Shown piece after piece: positions 6,527-11,910 of a DNA stretch of 11,910 bases. The translations under genes were made by a program, and so were the position numbers. Position 1 is the first letter of the stretch. Each line of letters starts with the position of its first letter. The DNA is from RPQJ01 sp036277615 (GTDB lineage: Bacteria; Pseudomonadota; Gammaproteobacteria; Steroidobacterales; Steroidobacteraceae). The stretch spans positions 1-11,910 of the forward strand of contig DASUMQ010000002.1 of NCBI GenBank assembly GCA_036277615.1, given 5' to 3'. A model generated the notes under the pieces. The model was not told where the DNA came from. It ran no database searches and saw only the letters and a list, made by a program, of their open reading frames with translations.

Positions 6527-7251
6527 AGCCAGTGTTGCCGGTGCTCTACCGCGACGACCGCATGGTCGTCGTCGACAAGCCGTCTGGCCTGCTCGTGCAC
6601 CGGTCGCCGCTCGATCGGCACGAGACGCGGTTCGCGCTGCAGATCGTGCGCGACCAGCTCGGCCGTCGCGTCCATCCGGTCCATCGCCTCGACAAGGGAA
6701 CCTCGGGCGCGCTCGTGCTCGCGCTCGACGCGGAGGCCGCGAAGGCTTTGTCGCAGGCGTTCGCGACGCGCGATGTCAACAAGACCTACGTCGCGCTGGT
6801 GCGGGGCTGGCCCGAAACCGCCGGCTCGATCGACCGCCCGCTGGCCGCGGTCGAGGACGAGCGGATTGGCCCGCAATCGCTCGAACCGCGCGCGGCGACC
6901 ACGCGCTATCGACGCCTCGCGACCTACGAGTTGCCCGTGCACGTCGACCGCTATCCGACCTCGCGTTACGCGCTGATCGAACTCTCGCCGCAGGGCGGTC
7001 GGCGACACCAACTGCGGCGACACCTCGCCGGCGCCTCGCACCCGATCGTCGGCGACTCGACGTACGGCAAGGGCCGGCACAACCGCCTGTTCGCCGCGCA
7101 GTTCGGCGTGCGGCGACTGCTGCTCGCCTGCACCCGGCTCGAATTCGCGTCCGTGCCGGGGCACGAGGGGCCGCTGCGCGTCGATGCGCCGCTCGCGTCC
7201 GAATTCGCCGCGCTCATCGCCGCGCTCGCCGTGCACCACGCGGCCGCCTGA
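6523..7251 (+). CDS. truC: tRNA pseudouridine(65) synthase TruC
   Basis: The protein has 242 residues from a GTG start at 6523, against about 260 in E. coli. The start overlaps the transporter stop as GTGA, and no in-frame ATG lies before the conserved region, so the GTG (or GTG 6532 / TTG 6535) is needed. Features of RluA/TruC-type synthases are clear: L-Y-R-D-D-R-M-V-V-V-D-K-P-S-G (8-22), V-H-R-S-P-L-D-R (25-32), H54-R-L-D57 with the catalytic aspartate, and G-R-R-H-Q-L-R-R-H-L-A followed by H-P-I-V-G-D-S. This last block and R-Y-P-T-S-R-Y-A-L-I-E-L match E. coli TruC closely from memory. TruC makes pseudouridine at position 65 in the T-stem of certain tRNAs. No own Shine-Dalgarno is seen, consistent with coupling to the transporter. 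It converges with the TPR gene with two bases between stops. Confidence 0.9.
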   Translation: MKPVLPVLYRDDRMVVVDKPSGLLVHRSPLDRHETRFALQIVRDQLGRRVHPVHRLDKGTSGALVLALDAEAAKALSQAFATRDVNKTYVALVRGWPETAGSIDRPLAAVEDERIGPQSLEPRAATTRYRRLATYELPVHVDRYPTSRYALIELSPQGGRRHQLRRHLAGASHPIVGDSTYGKGRHNRLFAAQFGVRRLLLACTRLEFASVPGHEGPLRVDAPLASEFAALIAALAVHHAAA

Positions 7252-7253
7252 TC

Positions 7254-7919
7254 TCAGCCGAGCTTGGCCTGCACCTTCTGCCGCAACGTGGCGATCTCGC
7301 CGCGGCGGCCCTTGTCGGCCGATTCCCGCCCCGCTCGCGGTGGCGCCTTGGCGGCCTTGTCGAGGTACTGCAGCGCTTCCTGGTATCGATGCTGCCCGGC
7401 GAGATACTCGGCGTAGAAGTAGTTCGGGTCGATGCCCGTCGGGTTCAGCTCGAGCGCCTTCTTCAGCAGCTTCTCGGCCTTGCCGTCATCGCCGAACCCG
7501 AGCGGGAACCCCGGCACCTTGAAGTACAGCGTGCCGAGGCTCGTGTAGGCCGAGCCGTCGAGGGCCTTCGGGTCCAGCTCGAGCGCCGCCTCGAGATTGC
7601 CCTTGGCTTCCTTGCAGAGCGAGAGCGCGCCCAGGCCGCCTTTCGCGCCGGCGTAGCTGCTTTCGATGATGCCTTCCCAGATCAACGCCTCCGGGCGGTC
7701 AGGGTGCTCGTGCGTGAACTTCTCCGCCCGTTTCTCGAGCACGTCGAACGCACTGACGCGCGCGTCCCCCGCGGGAGTCTCGTAGTTGGCTCGGGCCCAG
7801 GCCTGTTGGATCGCCAGCAGCTCGGCGTCGAAAGCCGGCTCCGCAGGCGGGGCGGCGAACAACGCTTGCGTAGCCAGGCAAGCTCCCAGCGCGATGGCGT
7901 GTCGTGCGTACTTGGTCAT
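7254..7919 (-). CDS. Exported TPR-repeat protein, last gene of the five-gene operon
   Basis: This 221-residue protein has a Sec signal peptide (M-T-K-Y-A-R, hydrophobic core 8-21, likely cleavage after A-L-F-A at about residue 22). The mature part is helical with tetratricopeptide-like repeats at about 57-90, 91-120, 123-161 and 166-192, for example G-N-L-E-A-A-L-E-L-D-P (107-117) and L-L-K-K-A-L-E-L-N-P (151-160). The segment Y-F-K-V-P-G-F-P-L-G-F-G-D-D (132-145) between repeats recurs in a family of short proteobacterial periplasmic TPR proteins of unknown role. TPRs bind other proteins, so it is probably a periplasmic adaptor. Its start lies 13 bases past the dehydrogenase stop and its Shine-Dalgarno overlaps that stop, so expression should follow the operon. 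Whether it takes part in the same pathway is unknown. Confidence 0.88.
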   Translation of the reverse strand: MTKYARHAIALGACLATQALFAAPPAEPAFDAELLAIQQAWARANYETPAGDARVSAFDVLEKRAEKFTHEHPDRPEALIWEGIIESSYAGAKGGLGALSLCKEAKGNLEAALELDPKALDGSAYTSLGTLYFKVPGFPLGFGDDGKAEKLLKKALELNPTGIDPNYFYAEYLAGQHRYQEALQYLDKAAKAPPRAGRESADKGRRGEIATLRQKVQAKLG

Positions 7920-7927
7920 CGGTCCGT

Positions 7928-7934
7928 TCTCCTC
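7928..7934 (-). promoter_or_regulatory. Shine-Dalgarno of the TPR gene, overlapping the upstream stop codon
   Basis: On the - strand GAGGAGA lies eight bases before the ATG at 7919. It shares two bases with the TGA stop (7933-7935) of the dehydrogenase gene. Ribosomes ending the upstream gene would be placed on this site, supporting translational coupling. Confidence 0.8.
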
Positions 7935-8751
7935 AGGTTCCAGTGGTGCGCTCGGCCGCCGCGAGTTGCGCGTGCCGGCGTATGACGGGCAACTGCCGGC
8001 GCAACGACCCGTCGACGAGCCGAGGCAGCAGTGCGTTGATGTGGACGAACATCTTTTCGGGCCAGCCGAGCACCGCCTCGACCCTGCCGTGCTCGAGCAT
8101 GTCGCAGGCCGCGCGGGCGACGGGCCCGGGCAGGTCCATCGCGACCCCGAGCTCGGCGTTCATCCGTTCGACGGCCGACGCGTTCATGGTCGTGCGCGTG
8201 GCGCGCGGTGCCAGGTAATGCACGCGGACGCGCGTGTCGGCCAGCTCGCGGCGCAGCGCCTCCGTAAAGCCGCGGAGCGCGAACTTGCTGGCCGAGTACG
8301 CCGCAAATCCTGGATAGGCCAGGCTGCCGAACACGGAGCCGACGTTGAGCACGGCGGCCGCCGGCTGGCTCCGCAGGTGTGGCAGCAGCGCGCGCACCAG
8401 TTGCATCGGCGCGAGCGCGTTGACCGCGAACAGCCGCTCGAGGGCGACGTCGGTCTGGTCGTCGACGAACGCGAACTCACCGAGCCCGGCGTTGTTCACG
8501 AGCACGTTGCACGCGCGCGAGACCGCAGCCTCGGCGACCTCGTGTCGACCGCTCGCGGTCGCGACGTCGGCGGCGCAGTACGTCAGCCGCTCGGACCGAC
8601 CACCGAGCGAGCGCACGAGCTGCTGCAACACCTCGGCGTCGCGGGCGACGAGCGTCACGGCAGCGCCGCGACGCTGCAACTCCGCCGCAAGCTCGCGACC
8701 GATGCCGCCGGTCGCGCCCGTGACGACCGCGCGAATCTGGCTCCCATTCAT
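7933..8751 (-). CDS. Short-chain dehydrogenase/reductase (classical SDR)
   Basis: This 272-residue protein starts at the ATG at 8751, which forms ATGA with the preceding stop. Classical SDR motifs are all present: T11-G-A-T-G-G-I-G18 (nucleotide-binding glycine motif), N86-N-A-G (N-N-A-G), N111, S139 in V-G-S-V-F-G, and Y152-S-A-S-K156 (catalytic Y-x3-K). The arginines at 38 and 28-29 near the end of the second strand suit NADPH, but this is uncertain. After the active site, L-A-P-R-A-T-R-T (180-187) replaces the usual P-G-x-x-x-T. The C-terminal 50 residues carry M-F-V-H-I-N-A-L-L-P-R-L-V (234-246), an extension like that of SDRs acting on lipid substrates. It probably reduces a carbonyl or oxidises an alcohol made by the neighbouring enzymes; the substrate is unknown. 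Confidence 0.92.
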   Translation of the reverse strand: MNGSQIRAVVTGATGGIGRELAAELQRRGAAVTLVARDAEVLQQLVRSLGGRSERLTYCAADVATASGRHEVAEAAVSRACNVLVNNAGLGEFAFVDDQTDVALERLFAVNALAPMQLVRALLPHLRSQPAAAVLNVGSVFGSLAYPGFAAYSASKFALRGFTEALRRELADTRVRVHYLAPRATRTTMNASAVERMNAELGVAMDLPGPVARAACDMLEHGRVEAVLGWPEKMFVHINALLPRLVDGSLRRQLPVIRRHAQLAAAERTTGT

Positions 8752-9443
8752 GCCAACCGCCTGAGCGCCGGCGTGCCGACGTCGCGAGCGTCCACCGCGG
8801 CGTCGAGCCCGCGGAACATCGGCCCGTAGAGCCAGAAGATGCCCCGCGCGCAACGGATCACGGCCGCGCGATCGTCGTCGTCCGTGAAACGGCCGAGAAT
8901 TCCTTCGAGGTCGCCGACGTGCTGGCGGTCGAGCTCGCCGTGGCTGCGCAGGTAGCTGAAAGCGTTCGTGGGCAGCGCGAGCGTCGCCTGGATGCGGTCC
9001 GCAGCGTGAAGCGCCAGCGCCACGCTCGTGCCCTCGAGCACGTAGACCATGCCGAAGAACCCGAGCGGGTTGCGACGCATGACCGTGTCGTAGGCATACG
9101 CGACCATGGCTTCGGTCGCCACGGCCGGTTGCGAGCCCTCGGCCGCCGCGCGATCGCCACCGGCGCTGGCGATGTCGTTCAGGATCCACTGCTCGTGACC
9201 TGCCTCCTCGTCGAGGTAGTGCAGGACGGCGTCGCGCAGCCACTCGTGGCGCTCGGGCAGCCGCGCGCCCACGGCCATCATCAGCGGCACCGTGTGGCGG
9301 ACGTGGTGATACGCCTGGGTCAGGAACTCGACGTAGAGCTCGCGCGTGACGTCGCCGCGCAACGCGCGCTGGATCGCCGGTGCGGAGAGCAGCAGGTCGC
9401 GGTCGGCCGCGGTTTCGGTCTGTAGACGCTGGTAAAGGTGCAT
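8748..9443 (-). CDS. TenA / heme-oxygenase-like protein, candidate non-heme diiron oxidase
   Basis: This 231-residue all-helical protein fits the heme-oxygenase-like fold shared by TenA, PqqC and iron-containing redox enzymes (such as UndA and CADD). Candidate metal ligands are E80 and H83 in D-E-E-A-G-H-E (78-84), E137 in Y-V-L-E-G-T-S, and the triad H168-x3-D172-x2-H175 in S-H-G-E-L-D-R-Q-H. The H-x3-D-x2-H spacing is what I recall for CADD and SznF. A true TenA thiaminase would show a catalytic cysteine in the E-x4-C region, and none is seen, so annotation as TenA or as a transcriptional regulator would mislead. The first-helix ligand is unclear (E39, H46 or H50). UndA-type enzymes oxidise medium-chain fatty acids; a similar role is an inference from its place directly after an acyl ligase. 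The ribosome site is weak, and the ligase stop is 18 bases upstream. Confidence 0.82.
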   Translation of the reverse strand: MHLYQRLQTETAADRDLLLSAPAIQRALRGDVTRELYVEFLTQAYHHVRHTVPLMMAVGARLPERHEWLRDAVLHYLDEEAGHEQWILNDIASAGGDRAAAEGSQPAVATEAMVAYAYDTVMRRNPLGFFGMVYVLEGTSVALALHAADRIQATLALPTNAFSYLRSHGELDRQHVGDLEGILGRFTDDDDRAAVIRCARGIFWLYGPMFRGLDAAVDARDVGTPALRRLA

Positions 9444-9461
9444 TGGGGTCCGTGCAGGAGG

Positions 9462-10940
9462 TCAGGAGGCCGCGGCCTCGGTGTAGAGCGCGTCGATCCG
9501 GTCGCGATGACGAGCGAGGATGGCGGATCGACGCGGGCGGCCGTTGGCCGTGAGCGTCCCGTCCGCGAACGAAAAGGGCTGGTCGGTGCGCGCCCAGTGC
9601 CGCACCTGCGCGTAGACCGGCAGCGCCGCATTCGCCGCCGCGATCGCGCGCGTGACGGCCGCGTCGTCCGCTTCGTCGGCCGCAACGCCGACGAGCGCCA
9701 CGACGTAAGGCCGCGCCTCGCCGCAGGCCAGCACCGGCCGACCGTCGAGACGTTGCGCGACCTCGCTTTCGACCCACTCGGGCGAAACGTTGCGACCAAA
9801 ACTCGTGATGAAGCGGTTGCCCTGGCGACCCTGCAGCTGCAGGAAGCCGTCGTCGTCGAAGCGTCCGAGGTCGCCCGTCGCGAATTCCGCGCCGGCCGGC
9901 AACGGCGCGGCGCCGAGATAGCCGAGCATCGTGTTGCCCGCGACGTGCACCTGTCCCTGCGCGTCGACACGCACGCGCACGTGCGACAGTGGCCGACCGA
10001 CGGCTCCGGCGCGTCGTGCCTGCGGCGTGTTGAGGCAGACGACCGACGCGCACTCGCTCAGGCCGTAACCTTCGAACACCGGGATGCCGGCGGTGTCCGC
10101 ACGCGCGAGCAGCGCCGGCGAAACGCGAGCGCCCCCCACCGCGACGAAGCGCAGCGAAGTCGGCGCGCGCCAGCCGCGCTCGGCGGCCGCAACGAGCGCC
10201 TGCAGCAGTTCGGGCACCAGGATCAGGCTGTTCGGTCGCAGGCTCGCAACGACGCCGGCCAATCTAGCCACGTCGAGCCCCGCGTAGTCGATGCCGGTGG
10301 TGCTGCACGACGGAACCAGGCAGGTGGCGCCGCGCAACAGCGGCGCGTAGAGGCCGGCCACGTTCTCGAGCAGCGTCGCGAGCGGCAGCAGGCAAAGGTG
10401 CCGCTCGATGTCCAGCTGCGCCGTCGCGCAGGCCACGGCAGTGGCGACCGACTCGAGCGACCCGCCGGCCAGGCAGACGCCGCGTGGCCGCGACGTGCTG
10501 CCCGACGTGTACGTCACCTTGCCGGTGCCGTGAGCCACGACCGGTCGTTGCGAAGAGTCCAGTTCGCGGCGAAATCGGAACAGCCCGGACGCCGGGGTTG
10601 CACCGTCGAGCCGCCAGCCCGGCAGCCGCTGCGCACGCGGGACGTCGTCGGTCAACAGCGTGTCGATGCCCGCGTCGTCGAGCGCGTGGACCGTGAGTGC
10701 GTCCGTGAACGAACCAGGCAGCGGCACGGAGAACAGTCCGCCCACGTGCAGCGCGAGGTCCGCAATCGCCCAGGCCACCCCGTTGTCGGCGAGCAGCGCG
10801 AAGCGCTCGCTCGTGCTCGCGACGAGCCAGTCGCGTTCGCGCTCGAGCAATTCCCCCAGGTCACCGTACGTGACCGCACGCCGCTCGTCGGCGAGCGCAG
10901 TCGCGGCAGGGTCTGCGGCAGCGAGCGTGCGCAGGAGCAC
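9462..10940 (-). CDS. AMP-dependent acyl ligase (acyl-CoA synthetase-like, ANL superfamily)
   Basis: The protein has 492 residues from a GTG start at 10940, one base after the preceding stop. A longer version from an in-frame start at 11012 would add 24 poor residues inside the upstream gene, so GTG is preferred. Adenylation motifs are in order: Y-T-S-G-S-T-S-R-P-R-G-V (144-155, P-loop A3), G-Y-G-L-S-E (291-296, A5), A-T-G-D (354-357, A7), then G-R-Q-G-N-R-F-I-T-S-F-G-R-N-V-S-P-E (371-388, A8). The C-terminal A10 site reads L-T-A-N-G-R-P-R-R (463-471), with arginine at 468 where most family members have the catalytic lysine. The enzyme should activate a carboxylic acid as acyl-AMP and perhaps pass it to CoA or another acceptor. 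No carrier-protein domain is attached. The next gene follows after 18 bases. Confidence 0.9.
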   Translation of the reverse strand: MLLRTLAAADPAATALADERRAVTYGDLGELLERERDWLVASTSERFALLADNGVAWAIADLALHVGGLFSVPLPGSFTDALTVHALDDAGIDTLLTDDVPRAQRLPGWRLDGATPASGLFRFRRELDSSQRPVVAHGTGKVTYTSGSTSRPRGVCLAGGSLESVATAVACATAQLDIERHLCLLPLATLLENVAGLYAPLLRGATCLVPSCSTTGIDYAGLDVARLAGVVASLRPNSLILVPELLQALVAAAERGWRAPTSLRFVAVGGARVSPALLARADTAGIPVFEGYGLSECASVVCLNTPQARRAGAVGRPLSHVRVRVDAQGQVHVAGNTMLGYLGAAPLPAGAEFATGDLGRFDDDGFLQLQGRQGNRFITSFGRNVSPEWVESEVAQRLDGRPVLACGEARPYVVALVGVAADEADDAAVTRAIAAANAALPVYAQVRHWARTDQPFSFADGTLTANGRPRRSAILARHRDRIDALYTEAAAS

Positions 10941-10941
10941 G

Positions 10942-11616
10942 TCATTGGCCCCCGGGCAGCCGCGCAAAGCCGGGCAGCCGTTCCGCGTCGCGCAGGTACG
11001 CCGCGCAGACACGCGGATCCGTTTCGTAGTAGCGCCCCCACTCGTCGCGCGAGCCGCGCACGCTCGCGCCGCTGGCGCGCGCCAGTTCGATCAGTGGCGC
11101 GCCAAAGCCGGCCAGGATCTGCCTCACCGCATCCGTTGCGGTGAACACGATCCACCGATAGCGCGCTCCCGCGAGGTATGCCGGTATGTGCGCAACGAGG
11201 CGCACTGCCGCGCGACAACTTGCGCCGGCCAGGTTGCCGACTTCCGCGATCTCGTGGCGCCCGACACGATCGATGCCCCTGGACGCCAGCGCGCTTGCGA
11301 GCGCCTGCTCGATCGGTCGATCGAGATACTGCTCGAGATACAGGCGGCCTTCGTGCGCGCCACGGACACCTGCCACGCCTCGCAAGGCGCCGGCGCCATC
11401 GCGATACGCGAGCAACGTCGGCATGAACGAGCGCACGGTCGCGCCGTGCCTGGACTCGAACGCCGCCCGGACGAAGTGTTCGAGCTCGTCGCGGCCGGCG
11501 TCGGTGCGGTGAACCACCTCCAGCCTCGTGCCTTTGCCAGGCACCCGCCGCTGCACGTCCGGTTGCGCACTGCCGATCTTCTGCGTCACGTGGCTCGTCA
11601 TGTCGGTCGCGTTCAA
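10942..11616 (-). CDS. Thermostable-hemolysin-family protein (PF12261), first gene of the operon
   Basis: The protein has 224 residues from a TTG start at 11616. Family landmarks, numbered from this start, are S-F-M-P-T-L-L-A (63-70), L-E-Q-Y-L-D-R-P-I-E (94-103), E-V-G-N-L-A (125-130), F-T-A-T-D-A-V-R (158-165) and W-G-R-Y-Y-E-T-D-P (193-201). This is the block order of the family named after a Vibrio thermostable hemolysin. There is no signal peptide and no long hydrophobic stretch, so a secreted pore-former is unlikely. I infer a GNAT/autoinducer-synthase-like acyltransferase fold, because E-V-G-N-L-A sits like the E-x-S-R-L-A strand of acyl-transferring relatives; this is not proven. The TTG has GAGGAG at ideal spacing. 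ATG 11601 is the alternative start, and a further in-frame TTG at 11685 lacks a good ribosome site. Confidence 0.85.
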   Translation of the reverse strand: MNATDMTSHVTQKIGSAQPDVQRRVPGKGTRLEVVHRTDAGRDELEHFVRAAFESRHGATVRSFMPTLLAYRDGAGALRGVAGVRGAHEGRLYLEQYLDRPIEQALASALASRGIDRVGRHEIAEVGNLAGASCRAAVRLVAHIPAYLAGARYRWIVFTATDAVRQILAGFGAPLIELARASGASVRGSRDEWGRYYETDPRVCAAYLRDAERLPGFARLPGGQ

Positions 11617-11621
11617 GTCGA

Positions 11622-11627
11622 CTCCTC
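11622..11627 (-). promoter_or_regulatory. Shine-Dalgarno that selects a TTG start for the first operon gene
   Basis: On the - strand GAGGAG is five bases before the TTG at 11616 and twenty bases before the in-frame ATG at 11601. The spacing favours the TTG. A TTG start lowers initiation and may hold the operon at low output. Confidence 0.6.
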
Positions 11628-11700
11628 GAGGCGCCCGCGCGTCGAGGGCGGACTTCCGTGAGACGTCGCGACGCGGCGAAATCAATCTCGAGCTCGATCA

Positions 11701-11730
11701 CTTCCGTAAACCCATTTTATTTCATGGAGT
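11701..11730 (-). promoter_or_regulatory. AT-rich island, possible promoter of the five-gene operon
   Basis: This is the most AT-rich patch in the window, in the divergent gap between the operon and the sigma factor gene. Read on the - strand it holds TAAAAT (11719-11714), five of six matches to a -10 box, about 100 bases before the TTG start. No sigma-70-like -35 is found at 16-18 bases, so the promoter could be activator-dependent or use another sigma factor. The rest of 11628-11818 shows no gene I can support. Confidence 0.3.
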
Positions 11731-11818
11731 TAGCGGCTCCCCGATCGCGTGCTGGCCGGCCCGATGACCGACCGGCGATTGATTTGGCCGGGGTGCTGCG
11801 TCTTACTCGCATGCGCCG

Positions 11819-11910
11819 ATGGACGATGCCGTGAAGGACGATCGCGACCTGGTCGCTGCGATGCTCGCGGGCGACGAGCGCGCATTCACGCGGTTCTTCG
11901 AAACCTATTT
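11819..11910 (+). CDS. N-terminus of an ECF-type RNA polymerase sigma factor (partial)
   Basis: Thirty full codons are present before the window ends. After M-D-D-A-V-K-D the sequence reads D-R-D-L-V-A-A-M-L-A-G-D-E-R-A-F-T-R-F-F (8-28, core pattern D-x-x-L-V-x-x-x-x-x-G-D-E-x-A-F-x-x-x-x-x-x-Y). This is the standard opening of sigma-70 region 2.1 in small extracytoplasmic-function sigma factors. They bind core RNA polymerase and direct it to a small regulon, often of envelope-stress genes. ATG 11819 is the only usable start after the in-frame stop at 11780; its ribosome site is poor. It is transcribed away from the five-gene operon. Whether an anti-sigma factor follows cannot be seen. Confidence 0.75.
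   Translation, partial: MDDAVKDDRDLVAAMLAGDERAFTRFFETY

Noticed and set aside
8752..10053. Upstream extension of the SDR frame to a start at 10053
   Set aside because: The extra 434 residues are out-of-frame translation of the oxidase-like and ligase genes; the SDR glycine motif begins just after ATG 8751.
10941..11012. Start of the acyl ligase at 11012
   Set aside because: It would overlap the hemolysin-family gene by 71 bases and add Cys/Arg-rich residues unlike ligase N-termini; GTG 10940 directly after the upstream stop is simpler.
9438..11144. A 568-codon open frame on the + strand across the ligase gene
   Set aside because: Composition is dominated by Arg, with no motif; the - strand ligase beneath it has all adenylation motifs.

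Overview
The window is GC-rich, gene-dense DNA from a proteobacterium, most likely a gammaproteobacterium. The pointers are a TruC-type tRNA pseudouridine synthase very like the Escherichia coli protein, a 'thermostable hemolysin' gene cluster of a kind I associate with gammaproteobacteria, and a short GTAG-type extragenic palindrome resembling the REP elements of Pseudomonas and Xanthomonadales. I see no tRNA, rRNA, CRISPR array, insertion sequence or phage gene. The organism cannot be named from this sequence.

Left part (1 to about 4400, + strand). The window opens in the last 52 codons of a phytoene-desaturase-like FAD oxidoreductase. A 272-base gap with a REP-like hairpin follows. Next come a 175-residue glycine-zipper protein, a near-perfect 16-bp hairpin, a secreted class C beta-lactamase-fold serine hydrolase, a cytoplasmic alpha/beta-hydrolase esterase with a strong ribosome binding site, and a rhomboid protease with an extra N-terminal soluble domain. 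The esterase and rhomboid genes are 28 bases apart and may be co-transcribed.

Middle (4523 to 7251, + strand). An OPT-family transporter overlaps the start of truC by four bases (GTGA), so the two are probably translationally coupled. truC converges on the next gene with only two bases between the stop codons.

Right part (7254 to 11616, - strand). Five genes read leftward with almost no spacing: thermostable-hemolysin-family protein, AMP-dependent acyl ligase, heme-oxygenase-like (TenA/diiron oxidase-like) protein, short-chain dehydrogenase, and an exported TPR protein. The junctions are a 1-base gap, an 18-base gap, an ATGA overlap, and a 13-base gap whose Shine-Dalgarno overlaps the upstream stop. 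This looks like one transcription unit. Taken together the enzyme set (fatty-acid activation, a putative metal-dependent oxidase, NAD(P)-dependent reduction, and a possibly GNAT-like acyltransferase) suggests a small lipid-derived-metabolite pathway of unknown product. It is the best candidate here for an undescribed system.

Right edge. A divergent intergenic region of about 200 bases with an AT-rich island separates this operon from the first 30 codons of a + strand ECF-type sigma factor, cut by the window end.
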